From assembly GCA_037130365.1 (NCBI GenBank), contig JBAXTE010000003.1, positions 101,979-165,978 on the forward strand: a stretch of 64,000 nt of DNA. The letters are read 5' to 3'. Positions 1 through 7,534 of the stretch are shown in pieces; the first letter of the stretch is position 1; every line of letters starts with the position of its first letter. The notes under the pieces are model-generated. The model ran no database searches, was not told where the DNA came from, and saw only the letters and a list, made by a program, of their open reading frames with translations. The DNA comes from JBAXTE01 sp037130365 (GTDB taxonomy: Bacteria; Bacteroidota; Bacteroidia; Bacteroidales; WCHB1-69). A program made the position numbers and the translations under genes.

Positions 1-984
1 CGAAAAAACAGAGAAAATCTACCTGCCGTAATTAGCAAGTTGCCGGAAAATTTTATTGGACAATTTCAGCCCATACTCAAACATCTTAAATCATTAGAAC
101 TTACGGGTGGAGATCCTTTTTTAATTAATATTTATTTCGACATTTTGCATCTTGCCGAAACAATCAATCCAAAAATTGACGTGCTAATTACAACCAATGC
201 AAACACATTCAACACAAATACTGAATTATTGCTTCAAAAGAAGTTGAAACTTAGTTTTAATGTTAGTATCGACTCTTTGGTTGAAAGCACTTATTCTGAA
301 ATTCGACGTAACGGCTCCTTGAAAACTGCATTAAAGAATATTGAAATCTTTAGTCGTTACACGCAAGAGCATAATACGTCTCTTGGTTTTTTGATTTGTC
401 CACTCAAAGAAAACTGGAAAGAGTTGCCGAACTTTGTTGAATTTGCCAATAAACACGGTGCGACTTTGAGTTACCATGTTGTTTTTAAGCCTGCGGAGCA
501 TGCATTATGGTCGCTTTCGTCGGTAGAATTAGTTGAAATCAGTTATTATCTAAAATCATTTCACTTTAAAGGGTATGATTTTAACAGCAATATTAATGTA
601 AAGAGTTATGATTCATTGGTTCATCTCATTGATTCATGGTATAATAAAGCCATCTTGAGAGAGGAAAACATGGTTGCTTTATTGTCTAAAATGGAGTTAG
701 ATATTAATTCTGCACGAACAATTCTTGTAGATAAAATTAATGATGCAGATTTGTTTGCAAAGATTGAAGAATCAATCTCAAAGACAGATATCAAAGAGCA
801 TCCCGGTTTAATTTATATTGCATTATCAAAAAAGAGCAAAGAGGAACTTGTTGAAGGACTGAACTCGTATACTCAAAGTGAGCTGACCGAAAAGCTGAAA
901 CTTTATTACAATGAAATCTATTCGTTGTATTTTTACTCCCTAAAATATAGCGATAACGATAAATACAAAAACAATACGCTTTAA
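1..984 (+). CDS. Radical SAM protein, 5'-truncated by window edge
   Basis: The frame is open from base 1, so the true start and the CX3CX2C cluster motif lie upstream. What is visible is the rest of a radical SAM core: the GGDP motif (the SAM-binding GGEP/GGDP loop) early, then beta-strand motifs such as ITTNAN and FNVSIDSL. The C-terminal half aligns by eye with the complete radical SAM protein at 2190-3713: both have NWK(E/D)(L/I)P, a K-E/A-H-x-LW(S/A)L segment and a similar acidic/helical tail, so the two are paralogues. It is followed after 3 bases by a glycosyltransferase gene and is probably co-transcribed with it. The substrate is unknown; a role in sugar or peptide modification is inferred only from context. 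Confidence 0.85.
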   Translation, partial: RKNRENLPAVISKLPENFIGQFQPILKHLKSLELTGGDPFLINIYFDILHLAETINPKIDVLITTNANTFNTNTELLLQKKLKLSFNVSIDSLVESTYSEIRRNGSLKTALKNIEIFSRYTQEHNTSLGFLICPLKENWKELPNFVEFANKHGATLSYHVVFKPAEHALWSLSSVELVEISYYLKSFHFKGYDFNSNINVKSYDSLVHLIDSWYNKAILREENMVALLSKMELDINSARTILVDKINDADLFAKIEESISKTDIKEHPGLIYIALSKKSKEELVEGLNSYTQSELTEKLKLYYNEIYSLYFYSLKYSDNDKYKNNTL

Positions 985-987
985 CTT

Positions 988-2193
988 ATGAAAACTGCAT
1001 TTGTATACGCTGTATGTGGCAACAATGAACACATTGAAACACTTAATGTTTCGTTGCAGTTTTTAAAAAAATTCAGTAAATCTGCGATATTTGTAATCAC
1101 GGATAGCTCTAGGAATAATATTGCTATTCAACACGATAATATTATTGATATTAAAACAGATATTGAATTAGATCATCATCAAGCATCCATCTTTTTAAAG
1201 ACCACATTACCCCGTTATTTAGATATGGAAGATGCTGTTTATTGTTATATAGACAGTGATGTGCTAGCGATTTCTGATGATGTAGATACCATATTTGCAG
1301 AAAGATTTCAAACCATTGGGTTTTGTCCTGATAACATAAGTTTTGATTATTTTAGTCCGTATGCAATGAATTGCAAATGTCTGGATGTATTTACGAACAA
1401 TAAAAAGAGATTAGAAAATGCAATAAACGATTACAATATCATACATCAGAAATGGGAAAATGATTGTAACAATACCGAAGGGATACAATTAGAAAAACGA
1501 ATTAATGAGATTAAAACAGAACAATTAAAAAATCTTTTTTCTATAATTCGTTATACCATTCAAAAATCTACTCCATACTTTAAAACCGCTCGTATAGGTA
1601 AATATACTCAAAGAAAAACTGATAAAGCGTGGTTCAACAAAAATGGAGAAAAAGTACTTTATCCAATAGAAAAATACGAAAATTATATAAGTCGAATAAC
1701 AGGATTTAACTACAACTCAAAAAACAATTATTGGACATTGCCAGAATCGCAATATGATGCTACAAAACCCAGATGTGTTCATTTGCATGATGCGATAAGC
1801 AAGGAGTTCTCGGTAAACATTCATCCTGAAAACTGGCAGCATCCAAATGGAGGAGTTTTCTTATTTAACAAATTTTCGATTGATTTTTTAGAACGATGGC
1901 ATTCGTTAACCTTAGAAATATTTGCAATGTCGGATTGGAAAACGAGAGATCAGGGTACATTGGCAACAGCGTTTTGGGAATTCAATCTTCAGCAAAATGA
2001 TTTATTATCCGAAAAATACAATTATATAATTGACTATTTTTGTGATAATATTGATTATGACAAGGATCTAGGGTTTTCTAAAAACAATTTTAAAACTTCA
2101 ATTCACCCTAAAATGGTTCATGTTTTTCATCGATTTGGCGATAAGAATTGGGATATTTGGAATTATATAACCTCATTAATTGAAAAAGAATGA
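988..2193 (+). CDS. Putative GT-A type glycosyltransferase (401 aa)
   Basis: The N-terminal part reads like a nucleotide-diphospho-sugar transferase of GT-A fold, with alternating hydrophobic strands and a DSD motif at residues 89-91 (preceded by YCYI) in the position of the metal-binding DXD. The C-terminal part holds HPENWQHPNGGVFLFNK, a typical acceptor-side segment with an NGG turn, and later HPKMVHVFHRFG. No signal peptide or membrane segment is evident, so it is probably cytoplasmic. It starts 3 bases after one radical SAM gene, and its stop overlaps the start of the next by 4 bases (ATGA), showing a tight operon. Donor and acceptor cannot be told from sequence. Confidence 0.75.
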   Translation: MKTAFVYAVCGNNEHIETLNVSLQFLKKFSKSAIFVITDSSRNNIAIQHDNIIDIKTDIELDHHQASIFLKTTLPRYLDMEDAVYCYIDSDVLAISDDVDTIFAERFQTIGFCPDNISFDYFSPYAMNCKCLDVFTNNKKRLENAINDYNIIHQKWENDCNNTEGIQLEKRINEIKTEQLKNLFSIIRYTIQKSTPYFKTARIGKYTQRKTDKAWFNKNGEKVLYPIEKYENYISRITGFNYNSKNNYWTLPESQYDATKPRCVHLHDAISKEFSVNIHPENWQHPNGGVFLFNKFSIDFLERWHSLTLEIFAMSDWKTRDQGTLATAFWEFNLQQNDLLSEKYNYIIDYFCDNIDYDKDLGFSKNNFKTSIHPKMVHVFHRFGDKNWDIWNYITSLIEKE

Positions 2194-3713
2194 ATCCGTT
2201 TATTGGAAAACTTTTATATACTTCAGCAAGGCTCTTTAATAATGGTCGAAGTATGTTTTATGCTAAAAATAAATTCGAAAAATCGGCTCCATCCCTTGAC
2301 TCAAAAACACACAAATGGTACAATAAAAATCGACCTTTTGGTCCTCTACCAAAACTTTGTTATGCTCCATGGACAAATTTATTTTTCAACACCGATGGTA
2401 AAGTAATCGTCTGTTGCAAAAACACAAAAGTGATACTTGGTAGTTATCCCGAAAATAGCATTCATGATATTTGGTTTGGAGTTAAAGCAGAATTATTACG
2501 CGAAAAAATACTTCAAAACAATCTTTCAATGGGTTGCTATAAGTGCTTGGATTCTTTACAACAAAAAAATGCAAATTCATTAACGGCAATTCAGTTTGAT
2601 AAATTTGGCATGTTTCCACTTTCAAAATATCCACGAATTATTGAATTTGAATTGAGCAACAGGTGTAACTTGGCATGTGTAATGTGCTCAGAACGTGTGT
2701 CATCCACCATTGCTCACCAAAATAAATCATTTCATCATTCCGACATGAAATATGATGACGCTTTTGTTCACCAACTCGAGGAGTTTATTCCACACTTGTA
2801 CGAAGCCAAATTTTCGGGGGGTGAACCATTTCTTATTCCAATCTATTATAAAATATGGGAAAATATTAATAAAATTAAGCCTTCTACAAAAATATTTATT
2901 CAAACTAATGGGACTATTTTAAATGATGAAATTAAAAAAATAGTTGAATTGATGTCATTTCGGATTAATGTTTCTCTCGATTCTCTAAACAAAGAAAACT
3001 ACGAAAACATCCGAAAAAATGCCTCTTACGAAGAGACAATGAATAATATTGAATGGTTTGGAAAACACACATCACATTTAGGTATCGTAGCAACACCATT
3101 CCGAAATAACTGGAAAGACATTCCTGATATTGTTCTATTTTGTAATAAAAACAAGTACCACTTCAACTTTAGTCCAGTGTATCATCCCAAAGAACTTTCG
3201 CTTTGGGCTCTTGATGAAAATTCCCTGCGTGAAATTGAAACACACTATAAAAACATACATTTACCCTCAAGAAATTGGCTTGAAAAGGAAAACAAAAAAA
3301 TATTTCAAGAATTGATTAATTCAGTTATTGAGTGGGGGAAAAAGAAGAGTATTAACAAAAACTTTAATGATCACTTTTCTAATTTTATTTTCAATCAAGA
3401 GCATGAATTTTCAGATAATCAAAAAAAATACATCGATTTAAGAAAGATATCACAAACAAAATCCGAATATCAATCAAAACTTTTAATGGTTGGTTTTACA
3501 TCCGAAGACATCTCTAATTTCGATCACACAATAAAACTGAATTGCGAAAGCATCAAACTCGACATCCCTTTTGATGCTTTATATCTTAAACTTCAAACCA
3601 TCGACCCAAAAGATTTAATATTTAGTCTGAAAAGTTTAAAGGAAATAGAAATTCACAACAAAATATCGGCTCTATTCAAAGAAATTACTAATGAATATTA
3701 CTTTAATGAATAA
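2190..3713 (+). CDS. Radical SAM protein with N-terminal twitch/SPASM-like domain (507 aa)
   Basis: The [4Fe-4S]-SAM motif CNLACVMC is at residues 159-166 (cysteines 159, 163, 166) and GGEP is at 210-213. Ahead of the core lies a SPASM/twitch-like auxiliary cluster module: C57 in CYAPW, DGKVIVCC with C75/C76, and GCYKC with C116/C119. This order (auxiliary domain first) fits the family known as twitch domain-containing radical SAM proteins. The C-terminal 150 residues are charged and helical and resemble the tail of the partial paralogue at 1-984. The start overlaps the upstream glycosyltransferase by 4 bases. Such proteins sit in polysaccharide or peptide modification clusters, but the reaction is not known. 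Confidence 0.85.
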   Translation: MNPFIGKLLYTSARLFNNGRSMFYAKNKFEKSAPSLDSKTHKWYNKNRPFGPLPKLCYAPWTNLFFNTDGKVIVCCKNTKVILGSYPENSIHDIWFGVKAELLREKILQNNLSMGCYKCLDSLQQKNANSLTAIQFDKFGMFPLSKYPRIIEFELSNRCNLACVMCSERVSSTIAHQNKSFHHSDMKYDDAFVHQLEEFIPHLYEAKFSGGEPFLIPIYYKIWENINKIKPSTKIFIQTNGTILNDEIKKIVELMSFRINVSLDSLNKENYENIRKNASYEETMNNIEWFGKHTSHLGIVATPFRNNWKDIPDIVLFCNKNKYHFNFSPVYHPKELSLWALDENSLREIETHYKNIHLPSRNWLEKENKKIFQELINSVIEWGKKKSINKNFNDHFSNFIFNQEHEFSDNQKKYIDLRKISQTKSEYQSKLLMVGFTSEDISNFDHTIKLNCESIKLDIPFDALYLKLQTIDPKDLIFSLKSLKEIEIHNKISALFKEITNEYYFNE

Positions 3714-4569
3714 CTCCCCTATCCATGCTCTTTGGATTGGCACTCAACTTTCTCCTATTGAGTTGCTGTGTATCCATTCGTTTTTGGAGCATGGTCATGA
3801 TTTCCATTTATGGGTTTACGACAGCATTGAAACTCCATTGCCGGATGCAGTAATTTTGGAAGATGCTTCGTTGATTATTCCTAAAGAAGAAGTTTTTTGC
3901 TATAAAAATACCAATCAATTTGGGCATGGGAAGGGCAGTTTTGCCGGTTTTTCGGACTTGTTTCGGTACAAATTATTGCATGAACAAGGTGGCTGGTGGG
4001 TGGATATGGACGTAATTTGTTTAAGGCCTTTGGAGTTTGAGGAAGATTATGTTTTTCGTACTCATCATGATTTTCCTGTTGTAGGAAATATCATGAAATG
4101 TCCGAAAGGAAGTCCGTTGATGTATGATTGTTATTGCGAAACGAAAATTTCTGTTGATGCAGAGAATATTGACTGGAATAAACCCATAGAAATATTGAAT
4201 AGAAATATTGTAAAACATCAATTACAATCTCAGATAAAAGAAATAACGAATCCAGATAGTTGGCTTTTTGTCCGAAAATTGCTTTATAAAAACACTAATT
4301 TGCCCGAAAACTGGTATGCTATTCATCTACTGAACGAAGAATGGCGAAGAAATAAAATCAACAAAATGGCGATTCCGCATAGAAGCACCGTTGGAAGACT
4401 TCTCAAACAGTATTTATTAGAATCCAACCACACTTTTGTTGAAGTTGCAATTAATTATTTTGTGATAATCATCCCTGTTCATAGTGTAAAAATGAAGGAA
4501 TTGCCAAAAGTCCTGTTTCAAATTGTTTCAAATTGTTTCTGGAAAACAGTACGGATTTTTAAAAAGTAG
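3706..4569 (+). CDS. Glycosyltransferase, GT32-like sugar-binding DXD family (287 aa)
   Basis: Hallmarks are PIHALWIG near the N-terminus, SDLFRYKLLHEQGGWWVDMDV with the DMD metal-binding motif at residues 100-102, and the preceding conserved Asp-Leu-x-Arg-Tyr. This is the pattern of capsular polysaccharide/mannosyltransferase OCH1-like GT32 enzymes. I chose the ATG at 3706, which overlaps the upstream gene by 8 bases and gives a family-like N-terminus; an in-frame ATG at 3691 would add five residues and overlap by 23. It is the last gene of the four-gene cluster. The C-terminus has a hydrophobic stretch (FVIIIPVH) that may touch the membrane. Sugar specificity is unknown. Confidence 0.8.
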   Translation: MNNSPIHALWIGTQLSPIELLCIHSFLEHGHDFHLWVYDSIETPLPDAVILEDASLIIPKEEVFCYKNTNQFGHGKGSFAGFSDLFRYKLLHEQGGWWVDMDVICLRPLEFEEDYVFRTHHDFPVVGNIMKCPKGSPLMYDCYCETKISVDAENIDWNKPIEILNRNIVKHQLQSQIKEITNPDSWLFVRKLLYKNTNLPENWYAIHLLNEEWRRNKINKMAIPHRSTVGRLLKQYLLESNHTFVEVAINYFVIIIPVHSVKMKELPKVLFQIVSNCFWKTVRIFKK

Positions 4570-4655
4570 TACAATAAATCATTAGATAATCCAATGTCTC
4601 CAATTTTCTTGTAAGCACTAATTTGTTTCCCAAAATCTGGCTTTGAAAACATCCA

Positions 4656-7148
4656 CTAAAATTCAACCATTAATTTCAAATTAAGTTGCCTTGGAGTGAG
4701 GTAATTTGGTACTGCATATTTAGAATTGAAGATATCGGTAACCCAAATATACGAGATTGTATTGCTAATTTGAAGGAGATTAAAAACCTCTAAGCTAATC
4801 CAAGAAGATCGAATATGTTTCCAGAATCCTTTTCTGTCGGCAAGTCCAGATTCGGTGAATAATTGTTTGGAAAATCCAATATCAACTCTTTTGTATGGAG
4901 GCATTCGGTGCGTATGCTGATAAAGAGGTGTGCCTGGAGCGCCAAATGGCAACCCTGACCCAAAGACCAAATTTAGATGCATTTTATACGTGGGATTCAT
5001 CGGTAAATAATCTTGGAAAAACAAATTTACATTGACTAACTGATCCGATGGTCGTGCAAAATACCCAGGATAAATTGTCTGACCTAATTCTGAATCATAA
5101 TAACTATCATTCGTCATATTTTGCTTTGTCTGCATTAACGAAACAGAAAGCCACGACTCAGTTCCCGGGACAAATTCTCCTATCAGTTTAAAATCGATTC
5201 CTGTTGCATAAGCAGTAGCTTCGTTTTTTGCTGTATATCTAATCCTTACATTATCAACCAAATAAGGAATTACATTGTCGATATATTTATAATAAAGTTC
5301 GGTCGTGAATTTAAATGGTCGTTTATTGATTTTAAAAATATAATCATATCCTAAAACCACATGAGCTGATTGTTGAGCTTTTGTATCGTTGTGAATAACT
5401 CCAAAATCATCACGGATTTCTCGATAAAACGGAGGTTGATAATACAGACCAGTAGAAAATCGGTATGAACTATTTTGATGATGATGTGGCGTATAAGCAA
5501 TTGTAACTCGAGGAGAAACCAACCATTGTTTGTTTACCGACCAGTAAGAAAAACGAGCGCCACCAGTGATGAAAAATTGAGACGAATCTATTGAAAAGCT
5601 ATATTGATCTTGAATAAAACCACTCATTCGGTCAGAAACAAGTCTATTTACAGAGTAGTAACGCGATGTCATTGTAAGTAATCTCGTTGGATCGTTATAG
5701 GGAATTGAATCTCCAATTAAACTATCGCCAGGATGTGGATAAGGCAAAATATATCCTGCAGAATCATTCATTCTCCATTCGTTGAGCTTATCATCAATAA
5801 TTTCGTGTTGATATTTTAATCCCCAAGTAAATTGGTGCGAATTAATTTTCGATTCGCCACGATGCTCAATATTAGCAATAAGTGCATCTAGATAGTTTCG
5901 AGCATGATCGAGAAACGTTCCAACGCCACGATTAAAAGTAACATCTCCAAAATTATCACTACCCATATCCGTTTCAATATCATCGAGCCAATACTGACCT
6001 TGAATGTCGTAGGTTTCTTTCTCCGAGCTGTTAAAAACTGAGCTGATTAATTTTAATGTAGTTTTTTTTGTTGGTTTATAAGTAGCTGTAAGTGCTCCTG
6101 TTGTAGTAGTATATTGGTCTATTTCTTGACCGTCGAAATATATTTTCAGTCGGATAGCTTGCTTTACAGTTCCAAACGTAGTTTCTCTGTTTTGAGGAGT
6201 AAGTTGATATTTGTTTTTTGATAAGTTTCCTAAAAAACTCAACTCAAATTTGTTTGAAAAAGCATAGGTGACTAAACTCTGAACATCAAAAAATGTAGGT
6301 TTATAATCTCCCTTAACTTCCATGCTTTTTAAAAGATAAGCATTTGATTTATAACGAACTCCTATTAGATATGTGAGTTTTTTGTTTTTCGTTAATCCTT
6401 CGGTAAATATTGATCCTCCCAAAAGACTTCCCCAAGCAGTGCCTCCAATTCGAGTAGGTTTTTTATAGGTGATATCTAAAACAGAAGAGAGTTTATCTCC
6501 ATATTTTACCTCAAATCCACCAGCAGAAAACTGCACAGATTCTACCATGTCGGAATTTAAGAAACTCAAACCTTCTTGTTGTCCCGATCGAATTAAAAAT
6601 GGGCGATAAATTTCAATATCGTTGACATAAATAAGGTTTTCGTCGTAATTTCCACCTCGCACATTATACTGCGAAGAGAGTTCATTGTTTGAACTTACTC
6701 CCATTTGCGACTTAATAAGCGATTCTATTCCGCCCGATGGAGAAGGTATAAACCCAACGTGTTTGGGCTCAATCTTTACCAATCCAGTTTTGCTGTAATA
6801 AGAATCTTCCACCGTAAATGTGTTTAAAACAGTGTTAAGACTATATAATGTGTCTACAATTTTTTTCCGCTCACCTGTTGTAAGATAAAGTGCATGTGTT
6901 TTTCCTTTATATCCAACAAAAGAAAATGCAATTTCAACAGGACTATTAGCAGGAATATGCAATTCATACTCTCCTTCACGATTTGAAGAGACTCCACGTG
7001 ACATTCCTTTTATTACAACATTTACCAAATCTAACGGGGCTCCTTTTTCGTCCACAATCTTGCCCACAACAGTAGCCGTTGACTGAGCATTTGTGTATCC
7101 TTGAAAAAGTAGAAAAATAAATAAAAGGGAACTTATGAAATATTTCAT
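4656..7148 (-). CDS. TonB-dependent outer-membrane receptor (830 aa)
   Basis: The start at 7148 gives a signal peptide (MKYFISSLLFIFLLFQG...NAQ); a longer reading from 7205 would run through the promoter box at 7175-7182. The mature protein begins with a carboxypeptidase-D regulatory-like beta domain (VVGKIVDEKGAPLDLVNVVIKG), then a plug domain (SQMGVSSNNELSSQYNVRGGNYDENLIYVND), then a long beta-barrel ending in a terminal aromatic residue (LMVEF). Length and order fit the Bacteroidota TonB receptor family. No SusD-like lipoprotein is next to it, so it is not a clear SusC/SusD pair; its ligand is unknown. It is a lone minus-strand gene convergent with the glycosyltransferase cluster. Confidence 0.92.
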   Translation of the reverse strand: MKYFISSLLFIFLLFQGYTNAQSTATVVGKIVDEKGAPLDLVNVVIKGMSRGVSSNREGEYELHIPANSPVEIAFSFVGYKGKTHALYLTTGERKKIVDTLYSLNTVLNTFTVEDSYYSKTGLVKIEPKHVGFIPSPSGGIESLIKSQMGVSSNNELSSQYNVRGGNYDENLIYVNDIEIYRPFLIRSGQQEGLSFLNSDMVESVQFSAGGFEVKYGDKLSSVLDITYKKPTRIGGTAWGSLLGGSIFTEGLTKNKKLTYLIGVRYKSNAYLLKSMEVKGDYKPTFFDVQSLVTYAFSNKFELSFLGNLSKNKYQLTPQNRETTFGTVKQAIRLKIYFDGQEIDQYTTTTGALTATYKPTKKTTLKLISSVFNSSEKETYDIQGQYWLDDIETDMGSDNFGDVTFNRGVGTFLDHARNYLDALIANIEHRGESKINSHQFTWGLKYQHEIIDDKLNEWRMNDSAGYILPYPHPGDSLIGDSIPYNDPTRLLTMTSRYYSVNRLVSDRMSGFIQDQYSFSIDSSQFFITGGARFSYWSVNKQWLVSPRVTIAYTPHHHQNSSYRFSTGLYYQPPFYREIRDDFGVIHNDTKAQQSAHVVLGYDYIFKINKRPFKFTTELYYKYIDNVIPYLVDNVRIRYTAKNEATAYATGIDFKLIGEFVPGTESWLSVSLMQTKQNMTNDSYYDSELGQTIYPGYFARPSDQLVNVNLFFQDYLPMNPTYKMHLNLVFGSGLPFGAPGTPLYQHTHRMPPYKRVDIGFSKQLFTESGLADRKGFWKHIRSSWISLEVFNLLQISNTISYIWVTDIFNSKYAVPNYLTPRQLNLKLMVEF

Positions 7149-7174
7149 TATTAATATCAGCCGTTTTTGTGATG

Positions 7175-7206
7175 CAAAGATAATAATCTTATTTAGCGCT
7201 TGCAAA
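7175..7206 (-). promoter_or_regulatory. Promoter of the TonB receptor gene
   Basis: On the minus strand TATCTTTG (7175-7182) matches the Bacteroidota -7 consensus TAnnTTTG, and TTTG (7203-7206) stands 20 bases upstream as the -33 box. The leader to the ATG at 7148 is about 20 bases. This is the best-matched promoter in the window and fixes the start codon. Confidence 0.75.
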
Positions 7207-7534
7207 CATAACGAATAAATTGCCGTTTTCTTGCAAACTTAAGATTATATATACGGTTTTAATCAAGTTTTATTACCTTGAAAAAAAAATATTTTGAAAT
7301 TATCTATAATGAAAATCGCTTAAAAATTGATTTTCTCTTGCTTTAGAATGCTTAGTTTTTAGATATAAATTGATTCGTTGGCATATTATTCAAGTGTAAA
7401 AATAACTTTTTGTTGGTGATTGTTTGGCGTTTTTATCACCTACATTAATATCATATAAAGTATTAATTAAATCCCATTTTAAAATGATTTTTTCGTAAAT
7501 TAGCCCTGTCTTAAACCGAATAACCAACTTGAAT
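7207..7534. other. Intergenic, no gene seen
   Basis: This divergent spacer between the TonB receptor and the AddB-like gene is very AT-rich. I see no convincing gene, repeat or RNA in it. A weak -7-like sequence (TAAATTAG, one mismatch to TAnnTTTG) lies about 25 bases before the AddB-like start. Confidence 0.5.

Noticed and set aside
4656..7148. SusC/SusD polysaccharide utilisation locus
   Set aside because: No SusD-like lipoprotein or glycoside hydrolase adjoins the receptor.
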